Source: CAZICM01 sp964537685
GTDB taxonomy: Bacteria; Myxococcota_A; Polyangia; Polyangiales; Polyangiaceae
DNA: 64,000 bases
Reading direction: 5' to 3'
Assembly: GCA_964537685.1 (NCBI GenBank)
Contig: CAZICM010000002.1
Coordinates: forward strand, 248,001-312,000
The translations under genes were made by a program, and so were the position numbers. Shown here piece after piece: positions 6,496 through 15,437 of this stretch (the stretch's first letter is position 1; every line of letters begins with the position of its first letter). Under the pieces are notes generated by a model that saw only the letters and a program-made list of their open reading frames with translations, was not told where the DNA came from and made no database searches.

Positions 6496-9099
6496 ATGAG
6501 CATGCTCAACAAGCCCCGCTTCCTAATGCCAGTATTCACAGCGCTTGCGCTGCTTTCGCCTCTGTCCGCAACGGCGCAGCCGGCTACGCCTCCGCCCCGG
6601 GGAACGCCGGTCATCAAAACGCCTGCGATTCCCACGCCGCGCATGGCTCCGGGCGGAGGTGGAGGCGCTCCGGCAGGCGCACCCGCGGCGGCAGGCGCTC
6701 CGGCGGGTGCTCCGGCGGCGGGTGCTCCCGCAAAACCGGGTGGAGCGGGCGGGCCGGCGGCGGGCGCCCAAGGCGCGGGGCAGGCGGGCGCGCCCAATGA
6801 AGACCCAATGGCGAATGTGAAGCAGGGCATTAAAGAAATCGATTACAAGCCTAAAAACGCCGGGATGCTCGTCAATTTTAATCTCGACGAGGCCGATTTA
6901 CCCGAGCTTGTAAAAGCCATTAGCCAAATTACGGGGAAGCGTTTTATTTACGGCGGTAAACTTCGCCAAATCAAAGCAACGGTTTACTCACCCGATAAAG
7001 TGACCGTCGCGGAAGCCTACAGCGCATTCCTATCGATTCTCGAGACCAATGGAATGACGCTGATCCCGCATGGCCGCTTTATGAAAATTATTGAAACGCC
7101 CGGCGTTGTTCAGCAAACGACGCCCGTGGTCGGGACGGCGACGCCGGTGCCCTATGAAGATCGCTATGTGACGAGGCTTTATCGTCTGGCCAATGTGGAT
7201 GCGACCGAAGTGTCGACCATGCTGACTAAATTTAAATCCAAGGACGGCGACATTACGGTATATGCGCCGAGCAATCTCTTGGTGATTACCGATACGGGCT
7301 CGAATATTCAAAGAATGCTTCGCATTATCGAAGAAGTGGATGTCGGAGGCGCGGGCGATCAAATATGGGTGGAGCCCGTTCATTATGCGGCAGCGGATGA
7401 TGTGGCCAATAAACTCAATGAAATTCTCGACCTCAAAGGAGGCGCGGGAGGCAAAGGCGGCAAAGCTGGCGGCGCCCGTATTATTCCCGATCCGCGCACC
7501 AATTCGCTCGTGGTGACTTCATCCGCGCCCGATTATATGAGATTGCTGGAGCTTATCAAACGAATTGATGTGCCTCAGTCGGGCGAGGGTGAAGTGCGGG
7601 TTCTGCCGCTTCAGCACGCGGGATGCAAAGATTTGTCGGGCACACTCAATCAAATTCTTGGAGGTGCCGGCGGCGGCGGCGGCGGTGCCCGGGGAGGCCG
7701 GGGTGCGGCGGCTCCCGCGCCGGGTTCGACCGAGGATATTTTTGAAGGTCAAGTCAAGGTGACCTGCGATGAATCGAGCAATAAGCTCGTTATCACATCT
7801 TCGCGGCGCGATTATGCTCAATTGCGCAATGTAATCGACGAACTCGATATGGCGCGCCGGCAGGTATTTATTGAGGCCGTCATTATGGATGTGACGGTCG
7901 ACCGCATTACCGATTTGGGCCTGGGTTATCACGGCGGCACATTGCTCGGTTCCGGGACATCGCAATCGGTTTTATTCGGCGGAAACAATCCTCAGCAATC
8001 GGCGCTGGTTGGATTGCCGGCCAATTTGGAAGCATTGGCACTCGGCCTGCGAGGCCCTGAAATTGAAAATTCCAGTGATTTAATTGGGTTTTCAATTCCA
8101 GCCTTTGGTGTTGTGCTTCACGCGCTCGCCAAAGACGGCGATTCCAATGTGCTCGCGACGCCCCACATTCTTGCGACAGACAACGTTGCAGCCGAAATCT
8201 CGATTGGAAAAAATATTCCGCTTCAGACCAACGTAGGCGGTATAGGCAATCTGGCCGGATTGGGAGCCGGTGGACAGCAAGGCGCGGGCAATTTAGCCGG
8301 AATGGCGGGCCTGCTTGGCGGATTGGGAGGCTTGGGAGGCTTGGGTGGCTTTGGCGCCCCCCGGCAGGACGTCGGAACGAAAATCAAAGTCACGCCGCAT
8401 GTAAACGATTCCGATCAGGTGCGGCTCGAACTCGAAGAAGAAATCTCCAATGAAGGCGCGCCGGTCGGCAATTTAGGCGTGGTGCCCATTGAAAAACGCT
8501 CCGCGAAAACAACATTGATCGTGAGGGATCAGCAAACCGTCGTTATCGGCGGATTGGTGCGCGATTCTGTCACCAATGCTGAAACGAAGATTCCGGTGCT
8601 CGGGGATATTCCCATCCTGGGCGTGCTCTTCCGCCAGACGCGCAAAACCACTTCGAAATCCAATTTGCTCTTAATTCTCACACCTTATGTCATTCGCGAT
8701 CAAGACGATCTGCGTGGCATTTTCGAACGGAAGATGCAAGAGCGCCAAGAATTCCTCGACCGTTATTTTGTTTTCGATCAAAGCCGAGCCTGGGAGCCGC
8801 CCATGGATTACAGCCGCTCCAACGGTCTCGTGGAAGACATCCGGCAATCGATTTTGGCTGAGGAGGAAAGGGCGCGGATTGAAGAAGAGGCCAAGCCCAA
8901 GCGGCCATTAACCCATGAAATGGGACAGCCGATCGCATTGCCCTCCATGGCTCAGTCGAAAGGCATGGGCGGCGGAGGCGGCGGAGGCGATGATACTCCG
9001 GCGGCCACGGGCGCAGGTGCCGTGACACCCCGGACGAAGCCCACCCGGCCGGCAACGCCTCTTCCGGCGACGCCGCGCCCCGTGGAGAGAACCGAATAA
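6496..9099 (+). CDS. gspD: Type II secretion secretin GspD
   Basis: An 867-residue outer-membrane secretin. A signal peptide (residues 1-27, ending SATAQ) is followed by an unusual low-complexity Ala/Gly/Pro linker with PAGAP-like repeats (to about 105). The N0 domain (starting MLVNFNLDEADLPELVKAIS), N1-N3 KH-like repeats with AxxVAxxL-type helices, and the C-terminal secretin barrel (about 450-760, with VEAVIMDVTV and ending NLLLILTPYVI) follow. A Gly/Leu-rich insert lies at about 580-625 inside the barrel, at the gate/hairpin region, and the tail is another Gly/Pro/Ala-rich segment. It forms the pore through which folded cargo leaves. Start ATG 6496 directly precedes the signal peptide. The extended linker exceeds that of textbook GspD proteins. 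Confidence 0.95.
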   Translation: MSMLNKPRFLMPVFTALALLSPLSATAQPATPPPRGTPVIKTPAIPTPRMAPGGGGGAPAGAPAAAGAPAGAPAAGAPAKPGGAGGPAAGAQGAGQAGAPNEDPMANVKQGIKEIDYKPKNAGMLVNFNLDEADLPELVKAISQITGKRFIYGGKLRQIKATVYSPDKVTVAEAYSAFLSILETNGMTLIPHGRFMKIIETPGVVQQTTPVVGTATPVPYEDRYVTRLYRLANVDATEVSTMLTKFKSKDGDITVYAPSNLLVITDTGSNIQRMLRIIEEVDVGGAGDQIWVEPVHYAAADDVANKLNEILDLKGGAGGKGGKAGGARIIPDPRTNSLVVTSSAPDYMRLLELIKRIDVPQSGEGEVRVLPLQHAGCKDLSGTLNQILGGAGGGGGGARGGRGAAAPAPGSTEDIFEGQVKVTCDESSNKLVITSSRRDYAQLRNVIDELDMARRQVFIEAVIMDVTVDRITDLGLGYHGGTLLGSGTSQSVLFGGNNPQQSALVGLPANLEALALGLRGPEIENSSDLIGFSIPAFGVVLHALAKDGDSNVLATPHILATDNVAAEISIGKNIPLQTNVGGIGNLAGLGAGGQQGAGNLAGMAGLLGGLGGLGGLGGFGAPRQDVGTKIKVTPHVNDSDQVRLELEEEISNEGAPVGNLGVVPIEKRSAKTTLIVRDQQTVVIGGLVRDSVTNAETKIPVLGDIPILGVLFRQTRKTTSKSNLLLILTPYVIRDQDDLRGIFERKMQERQEFLDRYFVFDQSRAWEPPMDYSRSNGLVEDIRQSILAEEERARIEEEAKPKRPLTHEMGQPIALPSMAQSKGMGGGGGGGDDTPAATGAGAVTPRTKPTRPATPLPATPRPVERTE

Positions 9100-9138
9100 A
9101 TAAATTCGGATTGATGAACCAATCCTATAGAAATCACC

Positions 9139-10920
9139 ATGAATCCTGCACAGCAGCAACAATATTTGGGCGAAATTCTGGTACGGCGGGGAGTTATCAC
9201 GCCCGAGCGGCTGGCAACGCTATTTGAAACCCAAAAAGAGCGGGGACAGCCACTTCATGAATTGATTGTTTCGTCCAATGTGGCCGATGAGGCGGCCATT
9301 GCGCGGGCGCTCGCCGATGAGGTGGGCGTTGGCTTTATGCCTAAAATCGATGTGGATGCCGTATCGCTCACCCTCGCGAGCCGCATTCCCATTACCTACG
9401 CCAAACAGCATAAAATCCTCCCTCTGTCGGAGGACGATCACAACGTTTACTGTGTTATTGTTGATCCACTCGATACAATCGCAATCGATGATGTCCGAAA
9501 CATATTCGGAAAACCGGTGGAGATCGCCGTTTCCACAAGTGAAATTGTTTTATCGGGCATTAACCGCGTTTGGGAGCGAAAAGAAGACGGCGGAACAAAG
9601 CTGGAAGGCGATAGGGCGCTGGAGGAAGACAATCTCGTCGATATTATCGATTCCGACGACGACGCGCCTATTATCGCATGGGTAAACGGATTATTCGCCC
9701 AAGCCGTCCGCGAGCGGGCCAGCGATATTCATATCGAGCCCGAAGAGCGGGATGTCGTTGTACGCTATCGTATTGACGGCGAATTGTATGAAGTGAAAAA
9801 GGCGTCGAAACAATTCATGGCGCCGATTATTGCGCGCGTGAAGATCATGGCGTCGCTCAATATCGCCGAAAAGCGGCTGCCTCAGGACGGCCGCATTACC
9901 CTTCGTATTGCTGGCAAAAACGTTGATGTGCGCGTTTCCACCATTCCGACGAGCCGCGGTTTCGAACGCATTGTTATGCGTTTGCTCCTCAAAACCAGCG
10001 TGCTTCTGGGCCTCGACGATTTAGGCTTCGAGCCCCGCGAATACGGTTTGATGGATCTGCTCATCAACCGGCCGGATGGAATTATTTTGGTCACCGGCCC
10101 GACGGGAAGCGGTAAAACGACGACGCTCTACGCTTGCCTCAACCGAATCAACGAGCCCAGCCGCAATATTCTCACCGCCGAAGACCCGGTCGAATATGAA
10201 ATCGGCGGTATTCATCAAGTGCATGTGCATCCTTCGATCGGATTGACGTTTGCAAGCGCGCTGCGTGCCTTTTTGCGCCAAGACCCGGATGTCATCATGG
10301 TCGGTGAAATCCGCGACCGCGAAACCGCGGAAATCGCCATTCACGCCTCGCTGACGGGCCATCTCGTGCTCTCGACCATTCACACCAATGACGCGGCGGG
10401 CGCCGTGACCCGTTTGGTTGAAATGGAAATCGAACCTTTTTTGGTGCGCTCCAGCGTGATTGGCATTCTTGCCCAGCGCCTTATCCGCGTTTTGTGCCCC
10501 AGTTGCAAAATCCCCTATAAACCCACGGAATTCGATTTGCAACAATTGGGTCTCGATGCCGAAAGGCTTGCCTGGAAGGCTCGCCGCAAGCCTTCGCCGC
10601 GTTATGTAGTGCAGGGGCTGGATTATAAATATCCCGGCCAGGGCGTCGAAGAATTTGTTTTTTATAGGCCGGGCGGCTGTAATCAATGCATGAAAAAAGG
10701 TTTTATCGGCAGGCGCGGTATTTATGAGCTGATGGTGATTGACGATATCGTTGGCCCGCTGATTATGAAAAACGCCGATGCTCAAACGATAAAAAGGGCC
10801 GCGGCCGCCCACGGAATGGATACAATGCGCGATGATGGAGCGCGCAAAGTGCTGAAGGGAATAACGACGGTGGAAGAAGTGCTTGCAGCAACGCAGGAAG
10901 ACGTTGTTGTCGACGAATAG
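9139..10920 (+). CDS. gspE: Type II secretion ATPase GspE
   Basis: A 593-residue cytoplasmic hexameric ATPase powering pseudopilus assembly. It has an N-terminal N1E/MshEN-like domain (residues 5-150, LGEILVRRGVITPERL...), Walker A GPTGSGKT at 320-327, Asp and His boxes, and a Walker B around VIMVGEIRDRETAEIA. The zinc-binding tetracysteine motif is present as C453-P-S-C456 and C514-N-Q-C517, but the spacer between the two pairs is 57 residues, longer than the roughly 29-45 usual in this family. It starts 39 bases after gspD. All signatures of an active secretion ATPase are intact. Confidence 0.96.
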   Translation: MNPAQQQQYLGEILVRRGVITPERLATLFETQKERGQPLHELIVSSNVADEAAIARALADEVGVGFMPKIDVDAVSLTLASRIPITYAKQHKILPLSEDDHNVYCVIVDPLDTIAIDDVRNIFGKPVEIAVSTSEIVLSGINRVWERKEDGGTKLEGDRALEEDNLVDIIDSDDDAPIIAWVNGLFAQAVRERASDIHIEPEERDVVVRYRIDGELYEVKKASKQFMAPIIARVKIMASLNIAEKRLPQDGRITLRIAGKNVDVRVSTIPTSRGFERIVMRLLLKTSVLLGLDDLGFEPREYGLMDLLINRPDGIILVTGPTGSGKTTTLYACLNRINEPSRNILTAEDPVEYEIGGIHQVHVHPSIGLTFASALRAFLRQDPDVIMVGEIRDRETAEIAIHASLTGHLVLSTIHTNDAAGAVTRLVEMEIEPFLVRSSVIGILAQRLIRVLCPSCKIPYKPTEFDLQQLGLDAERLAWKARRKPSPRYVVQGLDYKYPGQGVEEFVFYRPGGCNQCMKKGFIGRRGIYELMVIDDIVGPLIMKNADAQTIKRAAAAHGMDTMRDDGARKVLKGITTVEEVLAATQEDVVVDE

Positions 10921-10955
10921 CCCGCATATTAACCAAATAGGAGCGAGAAAAAGCC

Positions 10956-12182
10956 TTGGCCGTCTTCGAATACACAGGGATTGCCGCCGCGACGGGTAAG
11001 CAAGTCAAAGGCGTGCGCGACGCCGAAAATCAAAAGGCGCTCCGCGCGGCGCTGCGCAAGGACGGCATTCTGCTCACCCAGGCCACGGAAGAGACCGCCG
11101 CCAAGGAAAAAAGCAAGCGCAAAATTGGCCTTCTCGCCTTCACCGGACGCCCTTCCACCAGCGATGTCGCCATTATGACGCGCCAGCTTGCCACGCTGAT
11201 CGGCGCTGGAATTCCGCTCTTCGAATCGCTGAATGCCCTGCTGGAACAGCTCGAAAAAGATTCATTAAAGCGCACGATTACCGCTGTGCGCGAGCAGGTG
11301 CGCGAAGGCATTAGCTTTGCCAAAGCATTGGAAGCACATCCGGCTGTATTTCCTCCGCTCTATGTCAATATGGTTCGCGCGGGCGAAGCCTCGGGCACGC
11401 TGGAAGGCGTGCTCGACCGCCTGACGCAATTCATGGAATCGCAAGCCAAGCTCAAGGGCAAAGTCGTCGGCGCCCTCGCGTATCCGGCATTGATGGTGGT
11501 GATTAGCGTCACGTTGATTTCCGTATTGATGGTCGCCGTCGTTCCCAATGTGAAGGCTATTTTTCAATCGATGAATCAGGCTTTGCCCTGGTACACCGAA
11601 TTGATGATCCTTTCGAGCGATATTGCCTCGGGATATTGGTGGCTGGTTCTCCTGCTCGGTGGAATTGGCTACTATTTCTTTAAGCGTTGGAGGAACACGC
11701 CCAAGGGAAGGCATAGCTGGGATAGCCTAATGCTTTCATTGCCGATATTTGGCAAATTGTTTCAGATGCTCAGCGTCGCCCGTTTTGCCCGCACGCTGGC
11801 CACGCTTTTGTCGGCAGGCGTTGCGCTTCTCACGGCCATGGATATCGTGCGAAATGTGCTTGGAAACGCGGCTCTCGAAAAGGTCGTCGCCGATGCCATC
11901 GGCTCTATCCGCGAAGGTCAAAGCATTGCCGAGCCACTTAAACGGAGTGGCCGCTTTCCTCCTATGGTTACCCACATGATCGCCATCGGCGAAAAGAGCG
12001 GCCAATTGGAGAAAATGCTTGAAAACGTCGCCAACGCCTATGATTCGGCCGTAGAAACGCAAGTTCAAATGCTGACCAGCCTCTTGGAGCCCATTTTGAT
12101 CGTGGTGATGGGTGGCGCGGTCGGATTTATCGCGATGTCGATTCTTATGCCGCTCATTCAATTGTCGAGCTTTGCGGGGTAG
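10956..12182 (+). CDS. gspF: Type II secretion inner-membrane platform protein GspF
   Basis: A 408-residue polytopic protein that couples the GspE ATPase to pseudopilin extraction. It has the duplicated PilC/GspF domain: two cytoplasmic helical bundles, each beginning MTRQLATLIGAG and ARFARTLATLLSAG, with membrane segments at about 170-195, 220-240 and 375-400. The length is standard. The start codon is TTG at 10956, behind a TAGGAGCGAG ribosome-binding site; no ATG is better placed. It follows gspE by 35 bases and ends 4 bases before the next gene. Confidence 0.95.
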   Translation: MAVFEYTGIAAATGKQVKGVRDAENQKALRAALRKDGILLTQATEETAAKEKSKRKIGLLAFTGRPSTSDVAIMTRQLATLIGAGIPLFESLNALLEQLEKDSLKRTITAVREQVREGISFAKALEAHPAVFPPLYVNMVRAGEASGTLEGVLDRLTQFMESQAKLKGKVVGALAYPALMVVISVTLISVLMVAVVPNVKAIFQSMNQALPWYTELMILSSDIASGYWWLVLLLGGIGYYFFKRWRNTPKGRHSWDSLMLSLPIFGKLFQMLSVARFARTLATLLSAGVALLTAMDIVRNVLGNAALEKVVADAIGSIREGQSIAEPLKRSGRFPPMVTHMIAIGEKSGQLEKMLENVANAYDSAVETQVQMLTSLLEPILIVVMGGAVGFIAMSILMPLIQLSSFAG

Positions 12183-12186
12183 CGAT

Positions 12187-12606
12187 ATGGCGACGGCCCG
12201 CAGAAGACAGCGCGAGCAAACGATTTGGCTGCCCTGGGAACGCAGCACCAGCTTAATCCGAGGGCGCGGCATTGGCCGGGCGACACCTGTGATTGCCGCC
12301 CTTTCGATGATGCTTTTGCTTTTAATTTTAGGCGTGCGCGAGCGCAGGCGGGTGGGAATACGCTCGACGCGCGGAACGCTTTCTGTGGTACACCAAGCCG
12401 TCAACGCATTCCGCGCGGATCATGAGCGCAAATGCCCCGAATCCCTCGGCAAACTAAAGGATGACGGATATTTGGCGATTGATCCGAGCGATGCGTGGGG
12501 AAGGCCCTTGCGGCTTATTTGCCCTGGCCGCAGGGATCCGGAAGGATATGAGTTAATGAGCGACGGCCCGGACGGAGAAATTGGTGGTCTGGACCGGATT
12601 GAGTAG
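12187..12606 (+). CDS. GspG-like protein lacking a prepilin signal
   Basis: A 139-residue protein between gspF and gspG. The C-terminal half (PSDAWGRPLRLICPG...YELMSDGPDGEIGG) matches the calcium-loop region of the major pseudopilin GspG. The N-terminus differs: about 37 basic residues precede a membrane helix (IAALSMMLLLLILGV) with no Gly-Phe/Val-Thr-Leu-x-Glu cleavage motif, so the prepilin peptidase should not process it. ATG 12187 is the first start after the gspF stop. It may be a membrane-anchored pseudopilin-like cap, chaperone or regulator. The assignment of the C-terminal domain is good; the role is unknown. Confidence 0.75.
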   Translation: MATARRRQREQTIWLPWERSTSLIRGRGIGRATPVIAALSMMLLLLILGVRERRRVGIRSTRGTLSVVHQAVNAFRADHERKCPESLGKLKDDGYLAIDPSDAWGRPLRLICPGRRDPEGYELMSDGPDGEIGGLDRIE

Positions 12607-12652
12607 CAACACATTTAAATAGATACCGCTTTACATCGCAATGGAGAGCAAC

Positions 12653-13108
12653 ATGACTGGCAATCTATTTTCTTCTGCATCGCTGAGAAAACAGCTCAAG
12701 CAAAAAAGACGCGCTCTTTCCCGGGGCGTAACGCTCGTCGAGGTGTTGATCGTGCTCGCGATTATGGCGCTGATCGCCGGAAGCGCGACATTCGTTGTAT
12801 TTCCCCGCCTAGCCCAGGCCCGGGTGAAGACAGCCAAATTGGATGGAGGCACCATTCGGAAAGCTGCCGAGATTCATAAAAATTTAGATGGGAATCTCGA
12901 GGGTTGCCCAACGGTTGCCGATTTGGTGAAAGCCAAAAAGCTCGAGGAAGGCAAGACCAACGATCCTTGGGGAAAACCCTATAAGATTAATTGCACCGAC
13001 GATGGTATTCGTGTCATTTCCCCGGGCAAGGACGGCAAAGAAGGAACACCCGATGATGTGCCCGACAATCTGCCCGACAAGGATATCGAGAAGATCGCTG
13101 ATATGTGA
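12653..13108 (+). CDS. gspG: Major pseudopilin GspG
   Basis: A 151-residue precursor of the major pseudopilus subunit. The type III signal reads ALSRG|VTLVEVLIVLAIM: Gly at -1 and Glu at +5 of the mature chain, followed by the hydrophobic assembly helix. The C-terminal region (NDPWGKPYKINC...SPGKDGKEGTPDDV) carries the Asp-rich calcium loop typical of GspG. ATG 12653 has GGAG six bases upstream; the in-frame ATG at 12641 would place that site inside the gene. The N-terminal leader is about 27 residues, longer than in enterics. It follows the signal-less GspG-like gene. Confidence 0.93.
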   Translation: MTGNLFSSASLRKQLKQKRRALSRGVTLVEVLIVLAIMALIAGSATFVVFPRLAQARVKTAKLDGGTIRKAAEIHKNLDGNLEGCPTVADLVKAKKLEEGKTNDPWGKPYKINCTDDGIRVISPGKDGKEGTPDDVPDNLPDKDIEKIADM

Positions 13109-13150
13109 TCGGCTCGCGGCACTCGGCCTTAAGCGCGAAAGTCGACGGCG

Positions 13151-13945
13151 ATGATGCCCGCAATGAATAAATTTTATGGTATATGCAAAAAACTCTTTCG
13201 TTTTCCCTTTGGTTTTCAAAGGAGGAAACGTTTAGGGCGCAATACCAAAGGACAAGCGGGCATCACGCTGGTCGAGATTTTAATTACGATGGCCGTCATG
13301 GCTTTATTGGGCGGCGTCGCGATTTTAGGTTTTGGCGTGATTGAGAGCGCGAGGCTGAAGCGCTCGGCCATTTTAATATCGAGCGCGATTCGCACGGCCT
13401 ACGCGCACGCCAACGCCACGAGCAAAACGGTCAGATTGGTTTTTGATTTTCAAACGCGCACGGTAACGATTGAAGAAAGCACATCGAGGCTTTTGTTATC
13501 GAAGAAGAGCGATAGAACAGGAGGCGCGGCGGCCGCGACGGAAGCCGAGCGCATTGCCGAAGAAGAAGCCGAGCGAATCCTAAAAGGCCCGACGACTCCC
13601 AAGCCTCAATTTGGCCCTGCGCATGTATTTGGTTTCGAGCCGGAGGACGGTAAAACGGGCAAGGAGCTCGAAACAGGCATTAAATTCTTACAGATTGAGA
13701 CGGCACACCAAGAGGAGCCCGAAACCGAAAGAGCCTATTTATATTTTTGGCCGGGCGGTCAGACGGAACGCGCGGCGATTCAGCTTGTCCTCAAGCGAAA
13801 CAATGAAGAAGAGCCTGCGGATTCCGACGTTTTGACGATTGTGGTGTCGCCGCTCACAGGCAAGACCGAAATTAAAAAAGGCAAAATAGCCTTGCCGAAA
13901 CCGCGCAATGAAGCCGAGGAATCCGAAAGGGACGAGGCATTTTAA
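13151..13945 (+). CDS. gspH: Minor pseudopilin GspH
   Basis: A 264-residue minor pseudopilin. The cleavage site is GQAG|ITLVEILITMAVMALL with Glu at +5. The leader of roughly 36 residues is long and basic, and several in-frame starts (13151, 13154, 13163) are possible. The body has the GspH-type beta-sandwich features (RLKRSAILISSAIRTAYAHANATSKTVRLVFDF). A highly charged helical insert rich in Glu/Ala (about residues 118-145, EAERIAEEEAERI) enlarges it beyond the 170-190 residues common for GspH. The order after gspG and before gspI supports the assignment. Confidence 0.85.
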   Translation: MMPAMNKFYGICKKLFRFPFGFQRRKRLGRNTKGQAGITLVEILITMAVMALLGGVAILGFGVIESARLKRSAILISSAIRTAYAHANATSKTVRLVFDFQTRTVTIEESTSRLLLSKKSDRTGGAAAATEAERIAEEEAERILKGPTTPKPQFGPAHVFGFEPEDGKTGKELETGIKFLQIETAHQEEPETERAYLYFWPGGQTERAAIQLVLKRNNEEEPADSDVLTIVVSPLTGKTEIKKGKIALPKPRNEAEESERDEAF

Positions 13946-14698
13946 ATGATGCGCCCAGCCCGCAAAACCCGTGGATTTACGCTGCTCGAAGTCATGGTGG
14001 CCATTGCCATTCTGGGGCTTGGGCTGACGGCTATTTTATCGGCGCAGGCGGGCGCCTTTTCGAGCACCACGCAGGCCCGCAATATCAGTTTGGCCGCGGG
14101 GCTCCTGCGCTGCAAAATGAGCGAATTGGAGCAGCACCTCTACGAGGATGGCTTTCAAGAGGGCGACGAAATTGATAGTGGGCCATGCTGTAATGATGAA
14201 GATGTCCCCGGGCTTCGCTGTTCTTGGCGCATTGAAAAGCCGGAGCTGCCCGAGCCTAAATACGGTCAATTGGATCTCAAAGCCGATTTGGATTTAGGCA
14301 CGCCAAATTCATCGGGTGGATCGCCAAGCGGAATGGATTTTTTATCGAATTTGGCGCAGGGAAAAGGCGGCCTGCCCGACAATGCAAAGCCGGGCGATAT
14401 TGCCGGCGCGCTGGGGGGCGGGGCCGAATCGGGAATGCCCGATATGAGTTCGATTGCGGGAATGGCCATGGAAATGGTTTATCCGCAATTAAAAACGATT
14501 TTCGACATGAGCTGCCGGCGCATTACGGTAACGGTAAGCTGGAATGAAGGCGATCAAGCGCAATCGATTGAAGTTGCCCAATGGGTGACGAGTGCGGGGC
14601 CGGCGGGCTTGGGGCTGGAAACTGCCCTGGATAATGCGGCCAAGGCACAGGACAATCTCAATACGTCTTCTTCCACCAGCTCGGGGGGAGGCCGATGA
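13946..14698 (+). CDS. gspI: Minor pseudopilin GspI, enlarged
   Basis: A 250-residue minor pseudopilin starting at the base after the gspH stop. The processing site is KTRG|FTLLEVMVAIAILGLG with Glu at +5. The typical GspI ends soon after its small beta-sheet (about 120-130 residues); here a Gly/Ser/Met-rich insert of roughly 70 residues (about 110-175, containing GTPNSSGG, LAQGKGG and GALGGGAESG) splits the globular domain, which resumes at CRRITVTVSW. The C-terminal tail is Ser/Gly-rich. In other systems GspI with GspJ and GspK forms the pseudopilus tip. Confidence 0.88.
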   Translation: MMRPARKTRGFTLLEVMVAIAILGLGLTAILSAQAGAFSSTTQARNISLAAGLLRCKMSELEQHLYEDGFQEGDEIDSGPCCNDEDVPGLRCSWRIEKPELPEPKYGQLDLKADLDLGTPNSSGGSPSGMDFLSNLAQGKGGLPDNAKPGDIAGALGGGAESGMPDMSSIAGMAMEMVYPQLKTIFDMSCRRITVTVSWNEGDQAQSIEVAQWVTSAGPAGLGLETALDNAAKAQDNLNTSSSTSSGGGR

Positions 14699-15426
14699 GC
14701 CCCGCGCCGCGCAAAAAAACAAAAAGACTTCGCGGTGTCACGCTGCTCGAAGTGCTCGTCGCGCTGACGATATTGGCGCTGATCAGCACATTGATTTACG
14801 GCGCATTCGATGGAATGAGCCGCTCCAAAGACAGCCTTGCGAAAATTAATGAACGGCATCATCAAGGCAGAAGCGCGCTGGCCCGCATTGCGCGCGAGCT
14901 TCAATCGGCTTTTGTTTCGGGCCACGAGCCCATTTTGACGACATCCAGCACGCGGACCACGATTTTTAAGGGTCAGGATTCTAGGCCAGCCGATCGAATT
15001 GATTTCACTTCATTTTCCCACCGCCGCCTGCTTCAAGACGCCAAGGAATCCGATCAAAATGAGATCAGTTATTATGATTCCCGCGATCCGGATCGCAGCG
15101 ATAAAGTCGATTTGGTGCGCCGGGAGGACAAAATCATCGATTTGGATCCCGATAAAGGCGGCGTGGTGAATGTGGTCGCCGAGGATATCGAAAGTTTTGA
15201 GCTTGAATACTATGATCCCATTAGCAAAGACTGGACGGATACCTGGGACAGCGGGCAGCCCGCGGCTCAATTTGGGCGCCTGCCGATGTTTGTCCGGGTT
15301 TCTCTTGAAATGAAAGGACCGAATTCCAAGCCTATCTTATTTCAAACCAAGGTTCATATTCCCGGGCAAAGCGTGCTTTGTTTTGCATCGGCCATCCCCG
15401 GCCAATGCGCGCCAAAGAGCAATTAG
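14695..15426 (+). CDS. gspJ: Minor pseudopilin GspJ
   Basis: A 243-residue minor pseudopilin overlapping the end of gspI by 4 bases (ATGA), so translation is probably coupled. The signal is RLRG|VTLLEVLVALTILALI with Glu at +5. The body keeps the GspJ pattern: RSALARIARELQSAF after the assembly helix, then a long beta-rich domain. The length is near the family norm of 190-240. It is expected to sit at the tip of the pseudopilus with GspI and GspK. Confidence 0.92.
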   Translation: MSPAPRKKTKRLRGVTLLEVLVALTILALISTLIYGAFDGMSRSKDSLAKINERHHQGRSALARIARELQSAFVSGHEPILTTSSTRTTIFKGQDSRPADRIDFTSFSHRRLLQDAKESDQNEISYYDSRDPDRSDKVDLVRREDKIIDLDPDKGGVVNVVAEDIESFELEYYDPISKDWTDTWDSGQPAAQFGRLPMFVRVSLEMKGPNSKPILFQTKVHIPGQSVLCFASAIPGQCAPKSN

Positions 15427-15437
15427 AAGGTGTTTTT

